Below, piece by piece: positions 9,973-18,899 of a DNA stretch of 64,000 bases. How positions within the stretch are numbered: position 1 is the stretch's first letter; each line of letters begins with the position of its first letter. Under the pieces are notes generated by a model. That model ran no database searches. It was not told where the DNA came from and worked only from the letters and a program-made list of their open reading frames with translations. Both the position numbers and the translations under genes were made by a program. The DNA is from Tritrichomonas foetus. Taxonomy: Eukaryota > Parabasalia > Tritrichomonadida > Tritrichomonadidae. The DNA is taken from assembly GCA_001839685.1 (NCBI GenBank), contig MLAK01000871.1, forward strand, positions 62,001-126,000, given 5' to 3'.

Positions 9973-11622
9973 TTAAATATGGTAAATCGACCTCTTGTTG
10001 GTGTGAGTAGTAGTCCTCTTTGGCTTGCTCTCCTCCATCCAGTGAGGCATTAGCGTTCGACGAATGCTGTTGTCTGGCTGACCTGCGCCAGCCTTCCTCT
10101 TTGTTGGACCGACTTGTCGAGGTGTTGGGGCGAGGTTTCTTCGAGCACTTGTTCTTAGCCCGCTTTCTCCGCCTCCGATTCCACCTCCAGCAGCTCTTCT
10201 TCCACCCGCAAGAGCGCTCTGTGGTGGTTTGTAACCTTCAGTTGCACCAGTTCTAGTTCTCCTTGCTGTGTCTGGTGCTTTATCTGTTGTTCGAGTCCGA
10301 GATCCAGTTGAGTCTCTTCTTGCCGAATTCAGCCTTTCGTTTCTGTCTTGATTGTCCTGCTGTTCTCCTGAGCGCTCGCCACGCTTTCCAACGAGTGCCG
10401 AGCTTGGAGGAGCCCTTGCTGCTGTTGTGTTGTTTTGGCGTAATCTGGAAGCAGTCTGTTGGTTACTAATTTGTTGTTCTTCTTCCCTCCTTCTGCGGGC
10501 AGACTTTGGGTCTTGGTTGGCGCCCCTTTTATCGTCTGTTGTAAGCACTGGCTCTGAACGAACGTTAACAAGAGTTGATCCAGGCATGCCGTTGTCCGCA
10601 ATTGGGCCGTTGTTTTCGGGCAGCGTCAGTTGGACAGCCTTATTTGGAAATTGAGAGGAGACTTGCGGTTTGCCGAGATTGGTGACTTCTGTTGGCTTTG
10701 GAGGAAGGCCTGCCATTGGCTTTGGCGGGACAGGCCGTGGCGAATCCCTGCACCAATCATATTTGTAATCATACACAAATCCTTCGCGCATAAATAAATC
10801 GCGAAACATCTGTCTGTATTCGGAATAGCGCGGTTTTTCGGTGAATTTGAGATTTCTGACATCGTGGAAATATTTGACGAATTCCTCAGGAAAACCTTGA
10901 CAAAGGTCTTCAAATGAGGTTTTTGCTTTAACGTCTCTGATTCTATCGTATTTCTGTTTTTGGTCGCGACCGTTTAGACCCATCCAGGGCAGGGATCCGC
11001 GGAGCAGATAAAGCCACACGAATCCGAGAGACTCCATGTCGTCACGTCTGGATTGCTCTGCCCCTTTGAGAGCCCCGACGGACGCGTATCTGGCAGTACC
11101 AGTCAATGATTTGCCTTCAACGAATGGAATGTGCACATGGGTATGCTGATCTCTGTACTTTTTCGAAAGGCCGTAGTCGATTATGAAAACCTGGGTAGAA
11201 TTCGAGCCGAGACCCATAACAAAATTATCCGGCTTGATATCTCGATGTATGAAATTTTTGTTGTGGATGAATTCAACGCACGATATCATTTGATCGACCA
11301 GCATTAAAACGGTTTTTAGGGAGAGTTTGTGGTGGCAATAAACGAATAAATCTTCGAGAGATTTACCGAGCAGATCAATGACCATAATGTTGTGCGAGTC
11401 TTCCGTCCCGTACCAGTGAAGGCGAGGGATACCAGTACCACCTGAGAAAATTGCATAGAGCTTTGATTCGTAAGATAATTGAGGAACGCGAGTTCTGACA
11501 CTTTCGAGTTTGACAGCAACGCGACGACGTGATCGAGTGTTTTCCGCACTGTATATTTCGCCAAAGCTGCCGGCACCTATACGGCGCCTGAGCCGATAAT
11601 GGCTCCCAACGATTCGGTCCAT
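9973..11622 (-). CDS. Casein kinase 1 family Ser/Thr kinase, 549 aa
   Basis: A CK1 catalytic domain fills residues 1-290: [21 protein letters not shown] (glycine loop), VAVKLE (ATP lysine), [14 protein letters not shown] (catalytic loop), IDYGLSKKY (DYG instead of DFG, usual in CK1), and the CK1 signature GTARYAS...[14 protein letters not shown], where the usual INTHLGI is replaced by VGALKGA. The C-terminal tail of about 250 residues is disordered, Arg/Gln/Thr/Gly-rich, with several basic clusters. CK1 enzymes phosphorylate acidic or pre-phosphorylated Ser/Thr sites; the target is unknown. The frame is open up to 11799, but the CK1 start (ATG 11620-11622) is preferred because the extra residues are hydrophobic and AT-rich, and TCAAATC sits 2-3 nt upstream. 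Transposon copy 1 ends 257 bp upstream. Confidence 0.93.
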   Translation of the reverse strand: MDRIVGSHYRLRRRIGAGSFGEIYSAENTRSRRRVAVKLESVRTRVPQLSYESKLYAIFSGGTGIPRLHWYGTEDSHNIMVIDLLGKSLEDLFVYCHHKLSLKTVLMLVDQMISCVEFIHNKNFIHRDIKPDNFVMGLGSNSTQVFIIDYGLSKKYRDQHTHVHIPFVEGKSLTGTARYASVGALKGAEQSRRDDMESLGFVWLYLLRGSLPWMGLNGRDQKQKYDRIRDVKAKTSFEDLCQGFPEEFVKYFHDVRNLKFTEKPRYSEYRQMFRDLFMREGFVYDYKYDWCRDSPRPVPPKPMAGLPPKPTEVTNLGKPQVSSQFPNKAVQLTLPENNGPIADNGMPGSTLVNVRSEPVLTTDDKRGANQDPKSARRRREEEQQISNQQTASRLRQNNTTAARAPPSSALVGKRGERSGEQQDNQDRNERLNSARRDSTGSRTRTTDKAPDTARRTRTGATEGYKPPQSALAGGRRAAGGGIGGGESGLRTSARRNLAPTPRQVGPTKRKAGAGQPDNSIRRTLMPHWMEESKPKRTTTHTNKRSIYHI

Positions 11623-11878
11623 TGGGATTTGATGGCAAAACCGGTATTTATACCTCAAAATTAAACGTACAATATTAAATTGAACTTTGATTATATTTTC
11701 AAAATTAATCAGCACAAGAGCACAGAATGATATGATGATGATATTATAAAGACATAGTGATAGTAGAGTCATTATATAATCATGTAAAAGATTATCCATT
11801 TACTAATCAATAAATAATTTGTGTGGGTTGAGTGCTCGACAAAATCCATCACAAGAAAATGCTCTTTAATGTTGATTA

Positions 11879-12974
11879 AGATGTATACAAACTAACTAGA
11901 TCTAGATGTAGAAGACTATTGAGAGATCTAAATGAATAATTGTTGATATTATTGTCATCTAAANATTATTTAATTGTAATCCTATTAATAATATATAAAT
12001 ATTATAATTTAAAAATCAAGATACAGAGAAAACCAAATCCAAAAAAAAATTGTGAGAAAAAAATAAACCCAACAGAAATTTCTGAGAATTATTGAGATAA
12101 AAAGTGATTTTATAGCATTAATATCTTGATTATTTCTTATCATAAATCGTGCTTTTTATTATCATATGACCCTCCATCGAAAATTATAATGTTTTCCAAA
12201 ATACAAAAATGAAGTATAAAAAAAATATTAATAATTTTGATATAAATAAAAAAAATTTAGGCATCAATGAGAAGATTACGAATGTTTTGCCATCTAAATG
12301 GCGAGTCATCAGAAAATTCACTTGGCATCGAGTCTGGAAAAAAACATATTGGATTCCATTTTTCTTGATTTGGTCTTTCAATCGTTGTATCTGTATCCCT
12401 GCTTGAGAATGTGCTGTTGAGGACTGCCAGTCTATTTTCTTCATATACTAAAATTTTATGACAGAAAAGATTTCAATACATTCATATTTGTCAAATGGAA
12501 ATTGAATTAATTCAACATCACTGAGTTAAAACTATCAAAATTTTCGCGATTTTTAATTAAAAATCGATAGAAGAAGTGTAAATAGAATTATGGGAAGCAG
12601 TATTATAATCTTTGTGATTCTTGGAAAAAAAGCTTCTCACAATTTTTTTTTAGGCTTTCTCCAAAATCGCTCTTTTTTCGGTTTAATTGTTGCAAAATTT
12701 CAAAACTATGAATAAATATGGCTCATAACTATAAAAAATAGATTTAACAATTGACTGAAAGCTGTTCACCCGAAAACTGAAACAATAGCTTCTTCAGAAT
12801 CATTTTCGAAATATTTTTGAATTCGGCCATTTGCGAAGTTTGCGATAAGGGAAATTTTCGTCATTCTTTTAGCTATTTGGGTTTTGATTTTTGACTGATG
12901 GTATTAAGTAATACTGATGATAAGGATCATTTTAGTGATTTCGTACGTTAAGACTATTTGGTTTGTATACATCT
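11879..12974 (-). mobile_element. Non-autonomous DNA transposon, copy 1 (1096 bp)
   Basis: Inverted terminal repeats AGATGTATACAAACTAA at 11879 and its reverse complement ending at 12974. The internal sequence is the reverse complement of copy 2 (22831-23926), with the same length and only scattered differences. It holds an 86-codon frame on the minus strand (12184-12444) beginning MKKIDWQSSTAHSQAGIQIQ and lacks any transposase. The right flank is lost because an N gap starts at 12975, so the target duplication (left flank GTTGATTA, 11871-11878) cannot be confirmed here. A single ambiguous base is at 11964. Confidence 0.93.
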
Positions 12975-13730
12975 NNNNNNNNNNNNNNNNNNNNNNNNNN
13001 NNNNNNNNNNNNNNNNNNNNNNNNNNNNNNNNNNNNNNNNNNNNNNNNNNNNNNNNNNNNNNNNNNNNNNNNNNNNNNNNNNNNNNNNNNNNNNNNNNNN
13101 NNNNNNNNNNNNNNNNNNNNNNNNNNNNNNNNNNNNNNNNNNNNNNNNNNNNNNNNNNNNNNNNNNNNNNNNNNNNNNNNNNNNNNNNNNNNNNNNNNNN
13201 NNNNNNNNNNNNNNNNNNNNNNNNNNNNNNNNNNNNNNNNNNNNNNNNNNNNNNNNNNNNNNNNNNNNNNNNNNNNNNNNNNNNNNNNNNNNNNNNNNNN
13301 NNNNNNNNNNNNNNNNNNNNNNNNNNNNNNNNNNNNNNNNNNNNNNNNNNNNNNNNNNNNNNNNNNNNNNNNNNNNNNNNNNNNNNNNNNNNNNNNNNNN
13401 NNNNNNNNNNNNNNNNNNNNNNNNNNNNNNNNNNNNNNNNNNNNNNNNNNNNNNNNNNNNNNNNNNNNNNNNNNNNNNNNNNNNNNNNNNNNNNNNNNNN
13501 NNNNNNNNNNNNNNNNNNNNNNNNNNNNNNNNNNNNNNNNNNNNNNNNNNNNNNNNNNNNNNNNNNNNNNNNNNNNNNNNNNNNNNNNNNNNNNNNNNNN
13601 NNNNNNNNNNNNNNNNNNNNNNNNNNNNNNNNNNNNNNNNNNNNNNNNNNNNNNNNNNNNNNNNNNNNNNNNNNNNNNNNNNNNNNNNNNNNNNNNNNNN
13701 NNNNNNNNNNNNNNNNNNNNNNNNNNNNNN
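12975..13730. other. Assembly gap (N run)
   Basis: 756 undetermined bases beginning exactly at the outer end of transposon copy 1, which suggests that the assembler stopped at a repeat boundary. The stated length is probably an estimate. Confidence 0.95.
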
Positions 13731-13934
13731 AGAAAAAAATTGAATTAAAACCGGAGAAATTTTGACTGAAAAATATTGTCATTTGAAAAGACCAATTATC
13801 TAAAAAAGCTTTGAAAAAGCCATTTTTTTTGGAAAGAAAAACAAATACGTTAAAATCAAATGTTTATTTTCCGACTTATCCGGGGAAAAAAGACGTCTTT
13901 TTTCTCGAAATCATCACCTTCGATTTTGACTTGA

Positions 13935-14765
13935 TTTTCATTTCATTCCGAGTTTTGATTTTGCTCTTTTCGTGAAATGATATCTTTAAGAATTCCGAAA
14001 AAGGAATGAAGGAAAGTTGTTAAAGTTCGAAACAAGCTATCGTTCGCCTCAATCATTTCTTGAAACAGAATTAAAAGCGCATTTATTTCAATTGACACGT
14101 GATGTCAGTTGATTAATTAAATCACAAGTTGGTGGATTAAAAACATCAGATAGACTAGTTGCTAATGTCAAGAACAAAGAAATAATCAGATAGACTAATT
14201 ATAATTTTTTCTGGAACTACTAGATGTCAAATTTTCACAAGTTCAATAGATAAGTTGGTGCAATATAGAAATGATGCACAGAAAGAGACACAGCAATAAC
14301 ATCATCATAATGAAAACATGGAATCCATAAATCAGCTGCAATGGCAACAAAAGATCTCATTTAATAATATTCAGAACAATTGAATTTTGTGACAATGTCA
14401 AATGCATTATTTGTTGATCTTCATTCTTTAGCTAAATCAAAAAGAAGTCTTGTTGCTTGGTCAGTGAGTAAGTGGGAGATAATTGAAACAATTCTAGTTG
14501 GTTTAAAACTACTTGCATTAGCGTGAATGAACTCTTAGAACGAATCTAAAGAAAAATAAGCATTGATAAACTGCAACTGCGAGTGGTTCAGTTGATTGAA
14601 TAATATACTGAAGAATTGATCATTTAATATAGTTGAGCAACTTCAGCATTATTGTTTGTTATTTGATCTACATCTAATAAGGTTGCAATTGCAACTTCAG
14701 CAACTCAGATAATGAGCTTAACCAATCCCATTGTAAACATAATTGCGAAGAATTCCGTGATTGGA
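13935..14765 (-). pseudogene. Multiply frameshifted relic of a helical-repeat gene
   Basis: No long frame remains, but the minus strand reads as good protein in successive frames: SFKPTRIVSIISHLLTDQAT near 14505-14450, FVAIAADLWIPCFHYDD near 14360-14310, LATSLSDVFNPPTCDLINQL near 14165-14105, then after another shift INALLILFQEMIEANDSLFR near 14085-14025 running on to FFGILKDIISRKEQNQNSE and a stop near 13937. At least four frameshifts and several stops separate the pieces. The pieces look like alpha-solenoid sequence; I do not recognise the parent family. Confidence 0.55.
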
Positions 14766-15000
14766 AGTTAAATATATATTCATCCCAGGGTTTTTATATA
14801 CATTGATTTTCGATTACAAACTGTTTAACTGAATCATTGTGTTTATGAAGTTTGCCTAAAACTTTAAAGCTAATCACTTTGCTTATAACTAAGCAAGGAA
14901 CATAATTCATCAAACCAAAACAAATTGGAAACAATTAAAACAAGATAAGTGCCATTAGTATCATGAATATCATGATTTTTTTGTCAATCACCATTTCATG
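14766..15000. other. Spacer between relic and transposase
   Basis: AT-rich. I searched it and 16624-17027 for matching inverted ends of a transposon and found none by eye. Confidence 0.3.
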
Positions 15001-16623
15001 CTAAAACTGTCTAGCCCAAATCAAAACACCATTAAATGATGCTAAATAATGTTCTTTGGGTGGTTCAGATAATAGCCTACCTGTTGATAAATCTAAACTT
15101 TTTAACGTTGCAATGATAAGACTGTCTCCTACAAAATAAGAATTAGGAATCAATGGTGAAACACCATTCGGCAATGTAGGAAACATGAGAGGAGATTCAC
15201 CAAGAACTGCAGCAAAAGTCACTGGATGAGTCAGATGACTTCCACTAATTTGATTCAATATGGTATTGTGTGGAGGTGCATACTCTACATCGCTTAAAAA
15301 TGTAGAATTGGAAAGGCGTTGCAAGTCAAATGGCACTAAACAGGATACTTTAAAAGCATTCCGAAAAGTTTCTCCTGGAAGAGAATTCCATGCATCGATA
15401 AAAGCTTGACACATTGCTCGTCTAAGCTGTCCAGTTCGCGAGAGTGTTGGCATTTCATTAATTATTCGAATTAAATAAGAGTTAAAGATTTTTCGATATT
15501 TAGATTTCAGTGAGTGAGCGACGATCACGTCGAAAGGTTGTAAAAGGTGCGTTGTATGCGAAGGCAGTATCAGAATTTGAACATTATGTTGAATTAGATA
15601 CAAAAGAGCCGACTTATTTAGGCGGCTACTGTGACCATCTAATATTAGAAGTGCAGGACTCATTGATATATTATTGGGAAGCGTCAAGCGATAAATAGAT
15701 AAGTGATGACAAAAATGAACCGCAAACGCATAGAATGAACCAGATGTTTGCCACCCATTGCACGTACTCGAAAAAGTTGCTTCATGTATCAGATCTGAAC
15801 AGTCTTGTGGGAGATTTTTCACAGCTGGGAGTGTTATAAATAAAGGAAACGCTTTCCCAATTGAATTGAACGCACCTGTAGCAGTTATGTGTAATTCATT
15901 CCTGTTTAAAGGAATATGAGGATTATTATTGTACATCGTTACCAATTTTAACAGCATTCTCTTGTTTTCAATGCCTGTTTCATCGGCATTAAAAATTAAT
16001 GCAGGGTTAAATGATTTTAGAAGAACTTGGTGTTGATTCATGAAATTCATAATTCTAATTCTATTACAGGCACCTATCCTGACAGTATCTACATACGTGC
16101 CATATGATACATTGAGATCATATTTCTCTGAAAAGTATTTAACCCAGTTTTTAGGGACAGGCTCATATATTTTATCAATTAACCTTTCAGCTAACTTAGA
16201 GTGGTTGTTCCGATGCAAGAAGTTTACAGCCTTTTCATATCGTTCCCTATGTAAATTATGTGCGAAGTTTGCAACATCTTCAGTTGTTGTGAAATCATTG
16301 CTCTTTTCAATAGAATCAATATAAGAAAGCAAGCGATTTTCATCTGCTTGACATAAATAAGGGAAATCGCCCTTATTACAACCAAAATCCGGATGAGGTG
16401 ACCATTTAAGATGCAATGCAGTTCGTACGATCGCAGTTTGAAGTTTCTCGAAAGATCGAAGATGAAAACGCTGATCATTTGCTGTTTGAGAAAATTTTTG
16501 AATATAGCGAAGTGAGTGTCCATTTCTTATCAATTGCTTTATAACGTTTTGTATTTTAAACAATGTGTCATCGTGGTTTAAGAGGTCATTTGGATCACAC
16601 CAATTGAGTTCTACCTCTTCCAT
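15001..16623 (-). CDS. Pogo/CENP-B-like DDE-superfamily transposase, 540 aa
   Basis: The frame is intact. The N-terminal half (1-190) carries helical, probable HTH DNA-binding segments. The catalytic half has LIFNADETGIENK (first Asp, about residue 212), PALLILDGHSSRLN (second Asp, about 326) and ILPSHTTHLLQPFDV (third Asp, about 362), so the spacing of the last pair is 35 residues (DD35D), as in the pogo/Tigger/jerky branch of Tc1-mariner transposases and CENP-B-like proteins. All three acidic residues are present, so it could be active. No flanking inverted repeats or TA duplication could be seen, so it may be an old insertion with lost ends or a host-used copy. It ends with TAG and has no obvious TCA initiator. 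Confidence 0.85.
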   Translation of the reverse strand: MEEVELNWCDPNDLLNHDDTLFKIQNVIKQLIRNGHSLRYIQKFSQTANDQRFHLRSFEKLQTAIVRTALHLKWSPHPDFGCNKGDFPYLCQADENRLLSYIDSIEKSNDFTTTEDVANFAHNLHRERYEKAVNFLHRNNHSKLAERLIDKIYEPVPKNWVKYFSEKYDLNVSYGTYVDTVRIGACNRIRIMNFMNQHQVLLKSFNPALIFNADETGIENKRMLLKLVTMYNNNPHIPLNRNELHITATGAFNSIGKAFPLFITLPAVKNLPQDCSDLIHEATFSSTCNGWQTSGSFYAFAVHFCHHLSIYRLTLPNNISMSPALLILDGHSSRLNKSALLYLIQHNVQILILPSHTTHLLQPFDVIVAHSLKSKYRKIFNSYLIRIINEMPTLSRTGQLRRAMCQAFIDAWNSLPGETFRNAFKVSCLVPFDLQRLSNSTFLSDVEYAPPHNTILNQISGSHLTHPVTFAAVLGESPLMFPTLPNGVSPLIPNSYFVGDSLIIATLKSLDLSTGRLLSEPPKEHYLASFNGVLIWARQF

Positions 16624-17027
16624 TCAAAAAAAAGAATGGTTTCTCTTTTCTGAATAAACTGAAAATTTTGTGATACTTTTTTAAAAAATTCGGACTTTTT
16701 CTTTGAATTAGCATGCTGCTTTTTTTCTGAAGAACTAACAAATTTCTTCATAAAAAAAACCAATCTGGAGCACAATGGAAAATTTTCAATAAGAAATTGT
16801 TTGATTTATTTATCAAAAAGTTCTCCTGCTCCAGTATCTTTGAATAGTGCTCCAGAATCTTGGGGTATACTTTATTCAATCTATTCTAAATGACCTTTTT
16901 TTGGTGGTGAATTCAAAATAAAGTATTGAAATAAAGCGGCAATGAAATTTTTTTGAAAGAATTCTTTTCAAATGGGAAGTGTAAAATAAATTTAAATTAT
17001 TCATTTCCTTTATTAAATAAAATTCAT
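16624..17027. other. Intergenic
   Basis: AT-rich spacer between two minus-strand genes. A short imperfect repeat around GCTCCAG recurs at about 16830 and 16850; no gene seen. Confidence 0.3.
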
Positions 17028-18068
17028 TTAGAAGTATTGCGGTTTAACTTCATATCCGGCAAATGAAGGGAGCTTTGGACAAAAGAACAAACAAAAGCTT
17101 TCACCACAGGATCGTTTATGATCCATTATTTCGATTGCGTTTTTGATAATTTTTGTTGTGTTCCAATTTTTCCATGATTTAATAATTTCATCTACATTTT
17201 TTGCATCTGGTGGAATTTTTATCTGTTTTATATGTGCAGCTGTCAAACATTTTATAAATTCGAGCTGTGGAAGTCTCCCAAGTATTTGGTCCCATATGTT
17301 TAATAAATCAACTGCGTGATGATTTTCACGAGCGAAGAGTAGAACTTCATAGCGAACACCAAAGTTCATAGATGTGCAACCATTTGCTTTTATTGCTTTG
17401 TATTGTTCAGGTGCAACGCTTCTGATGACTTGGTCCACTTCTTCGAAATGAGAAATTAACTTTTGGTTATTATTCATAATTCTCAATAATGGAATGATGG
17501 AGATCAAAGCACGAGTTAAGTAGAAAGCAACAGCTTCTGCAAAATCAACTGGCAGATGTGCTTTTTCAGCAAAAGTGGCTGCCATCCCAAAACAAACACA
17601 ACCAAAATGGTATAAATTTTGTGTATATGATACCTCTTGGGCCTCATGAACAAGAAGGGCATAAATTCTACTCAATCTTAAAATTGGTGCATTTATGAAT
17701 TTTTTGCTGACACCTAGCTCTTTCGTAATTTGTTCGAACCAGGCAATTCCGCCTTCTATATCTGGTCGGATTAAGGATTCGAAGTTCAAAGGTATGGTGC
17801 CGAGTGGATCTTGCGGCTTCTTTGAAAAATGCTGTTTACAACGATCATAATAGTTGTCGACCATCTGGTAAAGATGCGTTCCCCATGACTGACGGCGTTG
17901 ATGGAGGATTCTTAAAACTACGAGCCAGGAAATGAAACGATCTGATACTTTTTTATTTTGGATGTTTTCGGTAAGGAATTTTTGAACATCATTGTAGCAG
18001 AATATTGTACAGTCTAGCGTTCTGAGGCCTTCAACGATTGTATCTTCCCCAGGAAGTTCAAAATTCAT
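17028..18068 (-). CDS. TBC-domain (Rab GAP-like) protein, 346 aa
   Basis: The whole length fits a compact TBC domain: FISWLVVLRIL and SWGTHLYQMVDNYYDRC near the start, LIRPDIEGGIAWFEQ (position of the arginine-finger motif, about 98-112), EVSYTQNLYHFG (glutamine-finger motif, about 142-153), EAVAFYLTRAL, then EVLLFARENHHAVDLLNIWD (the usual FAR...IWD block). Active TBC domains stimulate Rab GTP hydrolysis with an Arg and a Gln finger. Here the Gln is present, but the Asp-x-x-Arg motif reads DIEG, so the Arg finger seems absent and the protein may bind Rabs without GAP activity. The closest recalled relative is the TBC1D13 group. A TCATTTTTAAAG initiator lies 12-18 nt upstream of the ATG. Confidence 0.75.
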   Translation of the reverse strand: MNFELPGEDTIVEGLRTLDCTIFCYNDVQKFLTENIQNKKVSDRFISWLVVLRILHQRRQSWGTHLYQMVDNYYDRCKQHFSKKPQDPLGTIPLNFESLIRPDIEGGIAWFEQITKELGVSKKFINAPILRLSRIYALLVHEAQEVSYTQNLYHFGCVCFGMAATFAEKAHLPVDFAEAVAFYLTRALISIIPLLRIMNNNQKLISHFEEVDQVIRSVAPEQYKAIKANGCTSMNFGVRYEVLLFARENHHAVDLLNIWDQILGRLPQLEFIKCLTAAHIKQIKIPPDAKNVDEIIKSWKNWNTTKIIKNAIEIMDHKRSCGESFCLFFCPKLPSFAGYEVKPQYF

Positions 18069-18079
18069 TTGTATCTTTA

Positions 18080-18086
18080 AAAATGA
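18080..18086 (-). promoter_or_regulatory. Initiator-like TCATTTT upstream of TBC gene
   Basis: Reads TCATTTTTAAAG on the minus strand, 12 nt before the ATG at 18068. Confidence 0.5.
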
Positions 18087-18877
18087 AGCAAGATGAAATT
18101 GAAAGGAATTGAAAATTTTCCATTCAAAGAATTATAAAAGGCCATATAACTTTTTCTAAGCACGATCAAATTTCTTACCGATTTTCGATCGGGATGATGG
18201 TGATTGGTGAAATAAAAATGACCATAAAGGTCAAAAATGAATCGGAGATGATTCAAATTTCTTTCAATTATTACGATTCAAATTCAATCGTACGATAAAA
18301 GAATTGATGACTTTGTCAAGTGTAAGGTCAAATCTCTTCATTTCTTCACTTCATCGATTCATTTAGCTGAGATTCTTTTGTTGATAAGTATTATTTTGAT
18401 ATTATTGAGATATCCTTCTAACAGAAAAGCATACAATAAGTAATTAATAATGTGCTTTAAGCCAAACATAAAGAAAAATGATAATAATATAGATTCAATA
18501 TAATATTTTAATATTTGTACAAAGTTTCATGTGGTTTACCATTATATATTTCTTACAAAACAGATAATTTGTGTGAAATCTCTCAAAAGGTATTCAATGA
18601 AGAGAATGTATTTTTGTATCTTTACCAAAATCTGATTATTATTTATGGTAATATCTGAAACACCTTATATTTCTATTCTGTTGTTTTTCTCAAAGAGGTA
18701 TATCTTTCAGATGTATTATGATTTTTAGATGAACTCCAATATTTGAATCAATAATTGGTCTACTGCCTGATCTATGAAGATTGCTTTCAATTTTGCAATA
18801 GAAATATCAGAAAAATTCCAAACATATTCATTTCCATTGAAATATAGTAATATTCATGCCAATTTACAATATTTAAC
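18087..18877. other. Divergent intergenic region
   Basis: Spacer between the divergent TBC and RCC1-kinase genes. GGCCATATAAC at about 18141 resembles the CCATATAA words near 52120 and 57160-57300. A weakly coding-like plus-strand stretch at 18520-18660 is too short to call. Confidence 0.3.
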
Positions 18878-18888
18878 TCATTTTTTTT
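18878..18888 (+). promoter_or_regulatory. Initiator-like TCATTTTTTTT before RCC1-kinase gene
   Basis: TCA followed by a T tract, 20 nt upstream of the ATG at 18900. It supports this ATG rather than the longer open frame that begins at 18774. Confidence 0.5.
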
Positions 18889-18899
18889 TTTGGAGAATT

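Noticed and set aside
10020..10654. Plus-strand Ser/Leu-rich frames opposite the CK1 tail
   Set aside because: Antisense shadows of the Arg/Gln-rich coding region.
12904..13782. Long open frames across the N gap (also at 28778-29578 and 59030-59784)
   Set aside because: They exist only because N runs contain no stop codons.
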